A stretch of 64,000 bases of DNA, taken from assembly GCA_963383645.1 (NCBI GenBank), contig OY726561.1, positions 25,958,826 to 26,022,825 of the forward strand. Reading direction: 5' to 3'. This DNA comes from Muscardinus avellanarius. Taxonomy: Eukaryota; Chordata; Mammalia; Rodentia; Gliridae. The notes under the pieces were generated by a model. That model was not told where the DNA came from and did not search any database. It worked only from the letters and a program-made list of their open reading frames with translations. The position numbers and the translations under genes are program-made. Positions 1 through 11,469 of the stretch are shown in pieces. Within the stretch, counting starts at the first letter, position 1; each line of letters opens with the position of its first letter.

Positions 1-339
1 ATAAATTAGTATCGTTAATTACACTCCAAAGGGCAATGTCAAAATGATAGATGGGTAATGCTGATTATTGAATGTTCTCTGTCAAGCACAGAAGAATGAA
101 TTAGATCAATACAACCAGTGTGATTTTCTTGATGTACCTAATGTTTTCATCAATATTTTTCTCAGGGTCCTTCCTTCTGTCTTAATTTACTCCTTATGAT
201 AATCACTAAAATAAATAGCTTATCATATTTGGTGATTGTTCAGCTAAATTTTGGAGTAATCACTATTTAAAGGAAATGAAAAAGTAATATCATTAATTAA
301 CATCTTATTATTCTATAATCATTATCCACAACCTTTTGT

Positions 340-530
340 TTTTTTGGTGGTACTTGGGTTCCTGGAAACCCTTCTACCTCTGGACTACACTCCCAGATCT
401 ATTTTTATACTTTTTTTAATTTAGCAACAGGGTTTCTTAAACCAGCTGAGGCTGGCTTAGAACCAGCGTGATCCTCCTGTCTTCGCCTCCCAAGCGTAGG
501 TATTACAAGCATGCACCACTATGCCTGGCT
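340..530 (-). mobile_element. B1-dID-type SINE
   Basis: Antisense copy. It reads (on +) TTTGGTGGTAC, the dID half, an A-rich linker, then the B1-like half ending in ATGCCTGGCT, the complement of the usual GCC(G/A)GGCAT start. It is moderately diverged and no clean target-site duplication is visible. Confidence 0.85.
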
Positions 531-1199
531 TCATTTTTTCTTTTAATTATGGAAAAATACAAATAAAATATTAACCATATCATGTGTCTCTTAACCAATG
601 CTTCCTATATACTTATTAATGAATATTTTCTGTCAATATTTTATGAACAAGGCTCATTTCTATATGGAAGACAAATTATGATCTTTCACTTTTAAACAAT
701 ATTGTTACTATCTTATTTGTAAGAAGTAAATATGAATTTATTTGGTTCCCATCTTACAAAATAAGGATGGGGTTTCCTAAGTGACTGCAGAGAAAGCGAG
801 AATTGACTCATCTTACCTTGAGACAGTGGCATAAACACAGATCTTTTAAACTAAAAAATGCAGTCCATAAACTGAACCCAACATGAAACAAAGTAAACAA
901 GCAATAACTCAACCTGAAAGTTACAGTGATGGATAAGAGTAATCTATCAAGATGAAAAAATCAATTTGAAATAATTGTACCATCATATTCAGAGAAGACT
1001 GGAAGTGTTCCTTCCAATAGCCTTGAAATGTGAATTGGGCTACATAATTATTTTACATCATGGGATTTTATTTGGGATAGGTTTTATTTGGTAGAGTTGA
1101 GCTTATGTGAAAAAATACCCTAGAAAGATTTAGGAATGATATACCAGAGATACAACGATGATGAAAGCAAGGAAGACAGAGGTGCAGATGGACCAGAAG
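531..1199. other. Unrecognised AT-rich sequence
   Basis: No open frame, RNA gene or repeat family is recognisable between the first SINE and the MLT1-like LTR. Confidence 0.5.
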
Positions 1200-1572
1200 G
1201 ACTGGTGGGAGAGTGCTATAGCCTAAATGTCCCCTTGAAATCCAAGTCTTGCAATCCTAACTCTCAGTGTAATGTTATTAGGTTGTGGGAACATGATGGG
1301 TGACTCGGTAATGAGAAAGGAGCCTATGTGGATAGGATTGGTACCCTCAAAAATGAGGCCCTAGAACTCTGTCTTTTCCTATCCATAATGTGGGGGCATA
1401 GCAGAAAGTTAGCAGTCTGCAGTCTAGAAAAGGACCCTAGATAGAATTCAACCATGTTAACATCCTTATCTGATTCTCTTTCTTCCAGAACTGTGAGACA
1501 TGAATTTCTATTGTATATAAGTCACCCATTATATCACAATTTGTTATGGCAGCCTAAACAGATTAGTACATG
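1200..1572 (+). mobile_element. MLT1-like MaLR LTR (ERVL-MaLR)
   Basis: An old solo LTR. Recognised from the series CCTAAATGTCCCCTTGAAAT near the start, the CCAGAACTGTGAGACATGAA block and the terminal GCAGCCTAAACAGATTAGTA. These blocks are in the order of MLT1 consensus elements in sense orientation. Heavily diverged; no duplication of flanks is seen. Confidence 0.75.
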
Positions 1573-1694
1573 AGAAAGACTATACTTTAATAACTTATTT
1601 ATGTTACGTTACCAAGCATATGGAAGAGGAAAGATAAAACAATTGAAAAATATTTAAAAGATTAAAATGTATATTTTTATAACTGCAATTTTTT

Positions 1695-1868
1695 CATTGC
1701 TCATTTATAATTATGGATTGAACCTAGAGGAATTTTATTTCTGAGCTATCTCCACTGGCTCTATTTTATACTTTTTATTTTGGAACAAGATTTTGATAAG
1801 TTTATGAGCCTGACATGGAGCCTGTGATCTGCCTATGTCAGCCTCTCAAGTACTGGATCCAGCTTAAT
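1695..1868 (-). mobile_element. Old B1/ID-type SINE
   Basis: A decayed antisense SINE. GGATTGAACCTAGAGGAATT and TGAGCTATCTCCACTGGCT match the dID half, and GTCAGCCTCTCAAGTACTGG matches the B1 half. Much more diverged than the 0.2-kb copies that carry clean target duplications. Confidence 0.6.
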
Positions 1869-2367
1869 TCTTCTTTTTTTTGAAACTTATTTTTTCTTTT
1901 AAGTCATTTTTACTGTCAAATTTGTTATTGATGTTCCCCACCCACTGCCATTACCATTATTGACAAAAAATTAACATATGTGCTCAGCTGCTAATTGCGT
2001 ATTTATTTTCAGTAACCACTCACTTCTCTCTATCCCTCTGTGGTTGTTTAATATCATGAAGTACTTTTGTGCCTACCATCAAGAAAATACATAAATATGC
2101 ACAACAGGGTTGCACCAAATGTAGTCATGTCTCATAGCACGAGTGTGTTGCTCCCTGAACACTTCTGACTTGATTAATCAAGAATAATACTCGAGTATTC
2201 TCACTCAACCGATTAATGATTTTAAGTTAACATCATCTATACTTAGTTTTATTTACTGGATAATAAGAAATTAAAAATGTATTTTACTTAATTATTTACT
2301 TCGTTTTATTTATTTGAAACCTGGAGGCTTTTAGCTTGGGAAAGAGATAATGATGTATGAAAATATT
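1869..2367. other. Unrecognised sequence
   Basis: AT-rich, no coding potential seen. The pyrimidine-rich stretch near 1880-1910 could be the tail of an old insertion, but nothing supports a family name. Confidence 0.4.
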
Positions 2368-2739
2368 GTGGTATAGTTTGGATATAGAATGCCCCTCAAA
2401 GACCTGTGAGTGAAAGGATTAGTTCTCATCTTGCTATTAGGAGGGGAAAAAACCTTTAACTCAAAGAGCTTAGTGATAGGGCTTAGGTAATAGGAAATGT
2501 GCTCTAGGAGGAGCTAATGAGACCCTACCCCTTCTTTCTCACCCAGGCATGAGGTCAATGGACCCTTTGCTACAGACCCCTACTGTGAGACACTGAGCCT
2601 TTTTCTGGCCTAAAACAATGGCACAAATAGATTATGGACTAAAAACTCCAAACCTGTGACCCCAAATTTAACATACATTTACTTTAAGTTGATGTATCTT
2701 AGACATTTGTTTTAATAATGAAAAATTGACTCATATACA
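2368..2739 (+). mobile_element. ORR1-like MaLR LTR, copy A
   Basis: An LTR of the rodent ORR1 type in sense orientation. It begins with TATAGTTTGGATATAGAATG, has CCCCTCAAAGACC, and ends with AATGAAAAATTGACTCATAT. The last third (ACAATGGCACAAATAG, then CTCCAAACCTGTGACC) aligns with the copy at 46.2 kb. Old and interrupted by indels. Confidence 0.65.
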
Positions 2740-2974
2740 TGTCTCTTATTATCAAGTTAGGTATTTCAGTACTTTTTACTTTACCCCCTTTCATTCCTTT
2801 CTTAATTTTTTTATTTTATTCATAGGCCCTTTTCTTAAATTATTAGCAAAATTAATTAAATATATTACTGCTAAAATGAATCACATATATAGCATGTAGA
2901 TAAGCAGGTGGAAAAGCATCTTTTTATTGATGTGTTTCATTAATGGGGAAGCATGGCTTATTTAGTTAACGACA

Positions 2975-2980
2975 AATATG
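2975..2980. repeat. 6-bp target-site duplication (left)
   Basis: AATATG immediately precedes the LTR and is repeated exactly at 3387-3392. Six bases is the duplication length made by class II (betaretrovirus-like) integrases. Confidence 0.75.
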
Positions 2981-3386
2981 TGTTGGGGGCCGTGCCCACC
3001 ACCCCTAAAGGTTAAGATGGCAGGGGTCCGGAGAAAGGTGAGTGCGCTGTCAGTTCCCCAGCCTCCACCCCCGGAGACAATCAGATGCGACAGGAAGCCA
3101 AGTCAAAGAAGGAACTCTTTAGTGTAGTAGGGAGCATTCTTATAAAGCATTAAACCATAAACGGGGACTTCCAACAGGGGAATAGCTGGGCCAATCAGCT
3201 TAAAGGTCACATTTATCACGCAGACTTCTATCTCTTACTCTTACTGCGATCATGTATTGTGCATGCACTGATCACGCATGTGACGACACTTTCCTTCCAA
3301 TCAAGAAAGGCCAGGACATATTAAGCCATTTCTGGCCCCTCCTCGGGCTCTCCCGTCAGGCGCCATTTTTAGACATGTGCCCTTCA
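2981..3386 (-). mobile_element. Class II (ERVK-like) solo LTR
   Basis: A 406-bp solo LTR, TG...CA bounded, flanked by the exact 6-bp duplication AATATG. On the minus strand it starts TGAAGGGCACATG and ends CGGCCCCCAACA, the type of terminus seen in class II rodent LTRs. Also on minus, a CCAAT-type box (TGATTGGCCC) lies upstream of a TATA-like GCTTTATAAG (3139-3148), which sets the orientation. No internal ERV sequence remains, so it probably arose by LTR-LTR recombination. The element is GC-rich compared with its flanks. Confidence 0.75.
3139..3148 (-). promoter_or_regulatory. TATA-like box in the solo LTR
   Basis: GCTTTATAAG on the minus strand, downstream of a CCAAT-type box, in the position expected for the U3 promoter. 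Activity is not implied. Confidence 0.45.
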
Positions 3387-3392
3387 AATATG
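3387..3392. repeat. 6-bp target-site duplication (right)
   Basis: AATATG, matching 2975-2980. Confidence 0.75.
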
Positions 3393-3730
3393 CTTAAAGT
3401 TTGGAGTGATTTTTGACAGAAAGTGTTAGAGATAAAAGATCAATACAATTAGAGTTGAGTTTTATTTTTAAATTGTACTTCTTAATGGTTACTGAAAGGA
3501 GGGCTAAGAAAGAATAGAAGGAGGGATGATAAGATCCAAGCATAATATATGCATTCATGCAAATGTCACAGTGAAACCCAATAATTTATAAAACTAAAAT
3601 TCACTAATAATTATAACCAAACAAATGAATAGGCCTAAATGAGCTACTTTATAAACAAAAGGTGGAATAAAAATTTAGATTTAAAATCAAATAACAATGT
3701 TCTATTGAACATCTCTCTTCCTGTATTTTG
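3393..3730. other. Unrecognised sequence
   Basis: AT-rich; nothing recognisable before the CT/CA microsatellite. Confidence 0.4.

Positions 3731-3822
<92 letters not shown>
3731..3822. repeat. Compound microsatellite (CT)n(CA)n
   Basis: About 29 uninterrupted CT units followed directly by about 16 CA units. The long pure tract suggests it is polymorphic. The Ser-Leu/Thr-His peptide it would encode is an artefact. Confidence 0.97.
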
Positions 3823-3826
<4 letters not shown>

Positions 3827-4728
3827 CAGAATGCCTTCAGGAAATTCTATCCCATTCTCTGAGTACTAAAAGCTAAATGATTTATGAACTCACATTTTAA
3901 GAAATGTATTTTTCCTTTGGGCACCTACTGTGATGGAAAACATTTTCAAAATATTTTTTAGGATTAAAGTTTAAGATTGCTCACAGAATGTGAGAGAATT
4001 TAAAGTGATATCTGCAAATATTAAACATAATTGAATTTATTTGACTATTATTTGAAAAATATTTCCACCAAAACCCACATGCTGCATAGAAAAATAGAAA
4101 CATTCTTTGGTCTATTTGATCTTTTGGAGAATATTCTCTATGGCCCAATTGATTTCTCACAATCCTTTTTTTGAGGAGAATATGTCAACTCTCAAGTGTC
4201 CAGTAGTTCTTTATCTGATGTGGCCTTTTTAAAACCTGCAAGCATGTCTGGGTTATCAGATTTGCTTTAAAATTCTGCCATTCATCTGTTCAATTTAATA
4301 CTTGCTCAGAAGGGAGTTTCTGTATTGACTAAGGGCTATGATACACTGCAGCTTGGAAAATGAGAAAAGAAAGAAAGGCAGACCCACGCTAACTGTACTA
4401 TTAACTCTGCCCAAGACTGTGATACATCAATAGCACATTAGACCTAATTGTGTTTTATATAGTCAACCACTGCAAAGAATAATGTGACATTTATTCAGAA
4501 AGGAACATTATTTAGTATTTTAACCATCTACTATTCTTCTCTCTTTTAGAATAATAGGTGGTGATATATTATTATCAAAACTATCATTTTTCATCTCTTA
4601 AAAATTAAAAAGTACTCAATATGAAGAGTGGAATTTGAAAAGAAAAACAAAGCTTTTTCACTGCACAAGGCTAACTGGCTGCTCATTAGAAAATAAGTGG
4701 ACTAAGGCCATTTTTTCTGGCAGACAAT
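3823..4728. other. Unrecognised AT-rich sequence
   Basis: No gene or repeat family recognised. Confidence 0.4.
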
Positions 4729-4749
4729 ATATATATATTTACATATACA

Positions 4750-4795
<46 letters not shown>
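4729..4795. repeat. (TA)n microsatellite
   Basis: An interrupted TA tract followed by a pure run of about 20 units; self-complementary and probably unstable. Confidence 0.95.
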
Positions 4796-4799
<4 letters not shown>

Positions 4800-4984
4800 G
4801 AGGAATGAAAATGTAGTCCATTTTTAGTTTTCAATGAAATGAATATACTTTGTACTCAATACCTAGTTGGGTCTCAGGGCAGTAGGTTTTATTTTAATTT
4901 TAAGTTTGCTTAGTAAACAATTACTGTTATTCTTATGTTAGAGAAAGACTTTCAACTTCTTTTAAAGGAAAGTGCCCAAATTGA

Positions 4985-5056
4985 AAATTAAAAAAAGAAA
5001 TAAAAGAGAAAAGAGATGAGAAGAGAAAAGAAGAGAAGAGAAGAGAGGAGAAAAGA
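4985..5056. repeat. Purine-rich AGAGAAA/GAGAA tract
   Basis: An irregular A/G-only repeat about 70 bp long with several AAGAGAAG-type units. Confidence 0.85.
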
Positions 5057-6046
5057 AGAACAGAAGGCCTGAACTCTTCTTTTGCCAGTGAACTGTGTTT
5101 TAGAACAGATCATCAATTGTTTTTCCCAGATCTGAGGGATTTCTTCACTGCTTTCAGAAAAGACAGTCAGGTTATATATGCCATTTGTTTTGTGTGTGTG
5201 CTTTAGTTTGTTATAGTAGAAACTTGAAAAGCTAATACTAATTTATTACAGATACTGTGAAGAACACAAGCCATATTTATGTGTGTATATACAAATATAT
5301 ATGCATTTGCATTTGCATGTTTTACATGCATATATGTTTCCTTATACATATGTACGTTCATATATTACATGAATATGCATGTATAAATTACAGTTATAAG
5401 TGTAAGGTACTCTACAGCAATTCTCAACCACCTCATCCAAAAGAACCCAACCCAACCCAAAACAAAACAAACAAACAAAAAATACCATGAGCCGATAAGT
5501 TATTATCTCACCAAAATAGCCTAGGAAGAATATTTTTCTAATTCTGAGAATTAATCAATGTAAATAATGTTTTCCATTTCAAGATTTTATGTCATTTTTT
5601 ACATAGTTGGCAATTGCTACACAAATAAAGGATCGAAAACTAATACAGTTTTTTTATATTTACAGTCTTAGAACACACTTGCAATCCTCTTTTTCTGTTT
5701 CAATATAAACAATAGGAACAATACAAGAAATTATTCAACACATAATTAATAGCTTTTCAGTTTGGAGCTGATGCAGGAATCTCCTCATCTGTTTAAGGCA
5801 CAGACAGACACACACATGATGTTAGACATGCACATATCTGCAGTCATTTCAATTCCAATATAAAGTCCAATTTGTGTTTTTATATTTTAAATATCAAAAA
5901 ATTAGAAATGTATTTTTCCGTGCATTTTTGTCTTTAAGAAAAATTTGCAATTATTAAGTTGACATTAGATAAAAATATTGTTTCTTTATGACTTTATGAA
6001 TGGTTATTGGGATTTGCAATTTAACATAAAAGTTGCAATTGATTTA
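5057..6046. other. Unrecognised sequence with a TATG-rich stretch
   Basis: Holds a degenerate TATATG/CATG-rich simple repeat (about 5275-5390) and a CCCAA/ACAAA-rich tail-like tract (about 5440-5480). The 77-codon frame here is low-complexity and not credible as a gene. Confidence 0.45.
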
Positions 6047-6260
6047 CCGGGTGTGGTGGTGCACGCTGTGATCCCTGTGCTTTGGAGGCAGAGACATGAG
6101 GATCGAGCAGGTTTGAAGTCAGCCTCATTGGCTTGAGAGGCCCTGTTTCCAAATAAAAATAATTTTAAAAAAATAGGTCTGGGAGTGTAGTCCGGAGGTA
6201 GAAGGGTTTCCAGGAACCCCACTACCACCAAAAAAAAAAAAAAAAAAGAAAAAAAAAATT
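6047..6260 (+). mobile_element. B1-dID-type SINE
   Basis: Sense copy: CCGGGTGTGGTGGTGCACGC (RNA polymerase III A-box region), the CTTGAGAGGCCCTG block, A-rich linker, dID half GTCTGGGAGTGTAG, and poly(A) at 6228-6258. The small frame read antisense is a shadow. Confidence 0.92.
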
Positions 6261-6941
6261 TGATTTTAACAAATTATGCTTACTTTTTTTAAGTTTTAGT
6301 CTATTTGTAATTTTATTATGTCAAATGCCTTAGCATTAATTGTACGATTACTTGATTTCCACTTTTTTATATATTATATAATAGTAATAAGCATATTGTT
6401 GCAACACTACCTTACCATTCCTAGAAAAATATCTGCTTGCTCAGTATGTGCATTTTGATAGTTTTTCATAAATTGAATTATACTCTAACAGACAGTGGTC
6501 ATGGTGCAGGAGAAAATTTGCAACACTAACTTATTATTTGCATGTAGGTGGCAGACATTTTCTTACCCTTCTGCCTAAAAGAATGGGGTAGCATTTATTG
6601 GTAGGACACCATAAAAAGTGGGCAAGGAGCAGGTCTGAGGAGGAAGATAAAAAGCATCATTTGCACATTCTTGTTTTTAAAATGTCTACCCAGCATTCAA
6701 GTGAGTTGTCTCAATTCCCAGCATACAGTGAAACAACAAGGACAAAAGAATACCAGTAAGGAAGAAGGGGAAGAGTAAAGGTAGAAAATATGTGCCAGTG
6801 TTTGCTCTACAGTACTTGTAAAATTTTTCTGGGAAAATGTTGTCAATGTTTATATCCCAGAAGTTCTAAACCAGAGGTGAGTCTGCTTCCCAGGGAGATT
6901 CTGGCAAAAAAAAAAAGAAGACATGTTTTGCCTATTAAAAT
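6261..6941. other. Unrecognised sequence
   Basis: No coding or repeat signal recognised. Confidence 0.4.
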
Positions 6942-6952
6942 TGAGGAATGTG

Positions 6953-7150
6953 GCCGGGCATGGTGGCGCACACTTGTAATCCCCGCGCTTGGGAGGCGGA
7001 GACAGGAGGATCGCGCTGGTTCGGAGCCAGCCTCACTGGCTTAAGAGACCCTGCTTCCAAATATAAAAGAAGTCTGGGAGTGTAGCCCAGAGATAGAAGG
7101 GCTTCCAGGAACCCCAGTACCACAAAAAAAAAAAAAAAAAAAAAAAAAAA
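6953..7150 (+). mobile_element. Young B1-dID SINE with target duplication
   Basis: A nearly consensus-like copy with a ~29-base A tail, flanked by the 11-bp duplication TGAGGAATGTG (6942-6952 and 7151-7161). It retains CpGs (GCCGGGC, GGCGCAC, CCCCGCGC), consistent with a recent insertion by L1 machinery. Confidence 0.95.
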
Positions 7151-7161
7151 TGAGGAATGTG

Positions 7162-7804
7162 TTCTACAAGCATATAGTGTGTAAAAAACAAGAATGCTGC
7201 TAAGTATCTTACAATGCACAGAACAGTCCCATACAAAATTATTATCTAGCTCAAAATTATAATCCTAAGGCTGAGGAACCCTGCTCTGTACTAAGTATAG
7301 CAACTCATTTTCTATTATGTCAGTATTCTCCTCTCTGGAAGTGGCTCTTAATTAATTATTCTTTTGAAGGTTTAATTGGTAGTATTTTCATTTGTCTCAT
7401 CACCTTTGCCACTCCTAAAGAACACATTAAAAAATAGTCCTCTCTTGATGGACAAGTAAATTTCACATCCTGCATCTTGTTACGGACAGCACTAGGGCTG
7501 GAGACCCTTTTATAGCTGTTGTTCTTTGTGAATATTCTATGTTTTTTAGGTCAATCTGGCTGCACTTTCAACAATGCAGTTCAATCCACTCCAAGTATCT
7601 GATTCCAAACTTATAAATTCTTTAATATTTGAAAGTCGTAATCTGTTGTGTTGATAGTATTTCTACAGTATAAATATATTTTAAATCAAATGAAAATGTT
7701 ATAATATGTACAAACATACTTATTGTGGTAGGTATGCACTAACAACTTGAAATAAGATTAACATATGAAAAAGACCAGCCAGTGATTAACTGTGAAGTTT
7801 GTGA
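7162..7804. other. Unrecognised sequence
   Basis: No gene or repeat family recognised. Confidence 0.4.
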
Positions 7805-8190
7805 TTATACATCCTGCACCTCAGGGAATTTCATCATCCCCTGTTAGGCCTCCTTATTTGCTCATCTATGGTTTCTCCTCCTTTGTCCAGAGCTCCTCCT
7901 AAGACCCTTTTTTCTCCTTAGCTTCCACTTATTAGGGCAAACATCTGACTGATTTTTTACCTTTTGTGACTGACTAATCCCATTTAGCATAATATTCTCT
8001 AGTTACACTCATTTCCCTGTAAATGACATAACATATCAAAGTCAATCACTAAGCCAAACATGAGAAGGAGGGAGGCGGGAGAAAACGGGGTGGGAATTGG
8101 GTAAGGGCTAAGTGGGTGATGTGTGCATGTATTTCTCTCCCATCTTGTACTTCATTAAGATGTATGACTACAATGCACCAATAAAAAAAA
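7805..8190. mobile_element. L1 3'-end fragment with inverted 5' part
   Basis: The right part (about 8030-8190) is the sense 3' end of an L1: it contains ACTAAGCCAAACATGAGAAG, GACTACAATGCACCAATAAA and an A tail, matching the L1 end at 61.7-61.9 kb. The left part (about 7805-8025) resembles antisense sequence from just after L1 ORF2 (GACTAATCCCATTTAGCATA). This head-to-head arrangement is the signature of twin priming. Confidence 0.55.
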
Positions 8191-8964
8191 AGTTAGGAAA
8201 AGGAACAAAAGCCAGCCAAATACCCCATATGTTTTTAAAACATGAAAATTTCTGATGAGAAAATAATTACACAAAATACTCATCTTCATGTTGAAATAGA
8301 CTCTGACATTTAACATGTGTGATACTACCTATTTTCTAATAGGAGTGGAGCCAATATTACTTTATAGGCTGATTGTACCTCTTCTGACGGAAAGATGGTA
8401 GAGGATATTGATTAGAGGAAGAGCTTGAGGGAGTGACATTTACAGGACAATGGATTAAGTTTAATGAGAGGGTTTATTGCTTGTCAATAGCAAGCTTAAC
8501 CTATTCCCATATTAGTTAGGCATTTTGTCTAAAATAATTTAAAGTAGATTAAATGATTTATTGACTACATACAAATAAATCTCTGGAAGAAGATAAGCAT
8601 TAGTTTCCTCCTGATTTAGAAATGTTTTCAGAGATCTAAACACATTTCAGTGTGTTTTTACTTTCATACAACAGAAGGATTAAATTTTATTTTTAAAGTA
8701 AAATTGAATTTTAATTTAAGAATACGTTAAAAGAATTTTGAATATTGAGATAAAAAAAGAAAATGAAATACCATATAATATTATATTTGGGGTATATCAA
8801 AGGTTTATTTAGAGAAGTTGAATATGGTTCAAAAGAAGGCACATAAACTGCTATCTCTTTTAAGAAGTTGAAAAACGCCAAGTTTATTATTTTCTATAAC
8901 CTTTTGTAGTTGCAAACAATTCAGAAAGAGACTAAAATCGCAACATTAAAGAAAAATTATTGGA
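8191..8964. other. Unrecognised sequence
   Basis: AT-rich; nothing recognised. Confidence 0.4.
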
Positions 8965-9163
8965 GCCCGGCGTGGTGGTGCACGCTTGTAATCCCGGCAT
9001 TAGGGAGGCTGAGACCTGGAGGATCGTGGTTTGTGGAGAGCCTCAGGTACTTAGTGAGGCCCTCTGCAACTCAGTGAGACCCAGTTTCAAATAAAGAATG
9101 AAAAATGGGGCAGAAGGTGTAGCTCTGAGGTCAAATGACCCCATCCCAAGACCCGCAAAACAA
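8965..9163 (+). mobile_element. Older B1-dID SINE
   Basis: Sense copy whose left half carries the longer GTACTTAGTGAGGCCCT segment that the younger copies lack. The dID half is decayed (GGCAGAAGGTGTAGCTCTGA). It ends in an ACAAATATT-like tail. Confidence 0.8.
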
Positions 9164-9514
9164 ATATTGGGACAAATATATTAAAATTTTAAATAAAAAT
9201 AATATGCAATAGAACAAACTATAATCCTTATACCAATCAATACATTATTTCTTCCTAGCAAACAAAAGTTACATTAATTCATATAATGTATTTCAAAACC
9301 AAGTTTTTAATTCCCATTTATTTAAGAATTCCTGAGTATTACAAGGCTTTGAATTGAGAACATAATTACTTTTAGTTCTCAGTTTTGCTTATTAAGATAA
9401 ATTGACCTAAAATTTCAGAATAGAAGCCTTCTTTCTACAAACAACTCCAGGCTTTCTACTACTATTTTCTAAAAATGTAATTCTCTCTTATAAAACTTTT
9501 TTTTTTGTTTTAGT
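9164..9514. other. Unrecognised sequence
   Basis: No signal recognised. Confidence 0.4.
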
Positions 9515-10500
9515 TTTTATTAAGTAAAATTCATGTACAAAAATACACAGAACTTAATTGTAAAAAGGAATGATTTTGGACAAAGCTATTTATGATTATA
9601 ATTGATCCCCAAATTAATGTATGCATTTTACATCCCCAGAAATTTCTTCATTGTTGCTTTTATTTTATACCCATTACCTGGCTTAAACCACCTCAGTTCT
9701 GATTTCTGTCATGTTAGTTTGTTTTTGAATCTCACCAAATAAAATCATATACTATATATCCTTTTGTTCCTGGTTTATTCCATTGAAAATTACATATATT
9801 CATATTGTTAATGGAACAACAATTGATTTTAATTACTGATTTCATTTCAATTCTACAAAGACACTAAAATTTGTTGAGCAGATCTGCTGATGCACATTTT
9901 AGTTTTCCAGGTTTTTCTCTATAAATGTGTTATGAGCACATTTATACAACCATTTGTAAAGATGTAACTTAGTTAATTTTAGGGTGAAATTTCTGGGTCA
10001 AAAGATACATATAAATTTTGTTTTAAAGAAATTTAAATATTTTTCCAAAATGGATATATCAGTGAACATTTCAACAAGAAAAATATGAGCTTTATTGTTC
10101 CAATCCAGTACCAAAAGTTTACAGTTAGACTTCTGAATTTTAGCCGATCTAGTTAAGTGTGCAATGGAATCTCATTATAGTTTGCATTGTTGTGATAACT
10201 AATTATTTAAATTTTTGTGCTTTATTTTTATTTTCATATTATTTTGTAAAATGTTCAATTATTTTACCTATTCTTCACTTCATTTACTATAATTTTGATT
10301 GAGTTATAAAACTCGGTACAGATTCTGAATTCAAGTTCTTTCTCAGGTAGATAAGTTTGGACTTTATATTTCTAATATGTAGCTTGATGATTCTTTTCCT
10401 TAAGGAATATAAATTATAAGTAAGGCAATATTTAGTTTAGTAATTTTCCTTTTATACTTATTGCTTTTTTGTTCTCTAATAAAAGTTTACAACATCAAAA
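9515..10500 (-). mobile_element. Ancient L1 (L1M-type) 3' end, antisense
   Basis: Highly diverged but ordered like the 3' UTR and end of ORF2 of old mammalian L1 read on the opposite strand: AAGTAAAATTCATGTACAAA, ATCTCACCAAATAAAATCAT, a stretch corresponding to the first-plus-second-position remains of 'aatggaatatcattg...', and TTTCTGGGTCAAAAGATACA. All frames are broken. Confidence 0.55.
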
Positions 10501-10589
10501 TGATGAAGACACTAAAAGTTAAATTAGATTTTTCTTCATTTTTATATAAAATAATGAGATAGTCCCTCTTTTTTGAAAGTTTAGAGGGA

Positions 10590-10960
10590 TGTCATTATTT
10601 GATGACTTTCTATTTTTCTTATGTGGGCACTTAGTGCTATAAATTTCCCTCTTAAAAATGTGCTTAAAGCATTGCTCAGATTTTGGCATGTTGTATCCTT
10701 ATTTTTAATTTCAGAAACTTTTTTATTTTTCCCAATATTTCTTTTATGATCAAATCCTCATTCAAAAGTTAAATCTCCATTTCTAGGTAGTTTCCCTGAG
10801 TCTTCCTGTTGTTGATTTATACTTTTATCCCATTATGATATAAAAAGATGGAAGAAATTATATTACATTTTTTAATTTGCTTGTGCTTGCTTCGTGGCCC
10901 AGAATAAATTCTATCTTGGAAAAGCTTTCATGAAGAGGAGGCCAGGCAATTCTCTTATTT
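10590..10960 (-). mobile_element. Old L1 ORF2 fragment, antisense
   Basis: CTTCCTGTTGTTGATTTATA, then CCCATTATGATATAAAAAGA and TGCTTGTGCTTGCTTCGTGG, closely follow the order seen in the better-preserved L1 at 30.09-30.22 kb (the endonuclease-to-RT linker of ORF2). The reading frame is destroyed. Confidence 0.7.
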
Positions 10961-11039
10961 TTCTGCAGCCCGCATCCCTTTTTATTAAGGATTTAAACAA
11001 ACAAACAAAAAAGGCAAGAAAGTTAAGAGTTAAGTTTGG

Positions 11040-11151
11040 AATTAAAAGTCAAGTTTTAGGGAAAGACAACCACCAGCTAATTCTAGGGAGTGGCAAATTA
11101 AAAGTCAAGTTTTAGGGAAAGACAACCACCAGCTAATTCTAGGGAGTGGCA
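11040..11151. repeat. Perfect 56-bp tandem duplication
   Basis: Two adjacent copies of a 56-bp unit starting AATTAAAAGTCAAGTTTTAG, at 11040-11095 and 11096-11151. I see no mismatch between the copies, so the duplication looks recent. It makes the middle of the 73-codon frame at 10894-11115, which is not otherwise gene-like. Confidence 0.92.
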
Positions 11152-11469
11152 GGCATGGGCAAGGTTCAGGTAGGAAAAAGGTAAACATTTTCAGGAAGAA
11201 TAGAAAGTCATTAAGGTTCACCTTCTGATTCTCTCCAGTCCAAGAAAGTTTGTCTGCTTGTGGAAAATTTCCACTTAGCATGTGCTGTGTACATGTAGTT
11301 AAGCCAGTCTAAATGGCTTCCAACAAATCCCATCTCAAAATAAAAAATAAAAAATCTGAGTGTTTAACATGGAGCTAGAATGCTCCTTGGTTCAATTCCC
11401 AATACCAAAAATTTTATATATATAATTATATATAACATAAATATATATTATATATATCATATATTTCCT
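11152..11469. other. Unrecognised sequence with an ID-like remnant
   Basis: About 11325-11412 resembles the right half of an old SINE (GAGCTAGAATGCTCCTTGG, then CAATTCCCAATACCAAAAA) followed by a TATA-rich tract to 11465. The rest is unrecognised. Confidence 0.45.

Noticed and set aside
3639..3869. 76-codon frame with Ser-Leu and Thr-His repeats
   Set aside because: It is the (CT)n(CA)n microsatellite read as protein.
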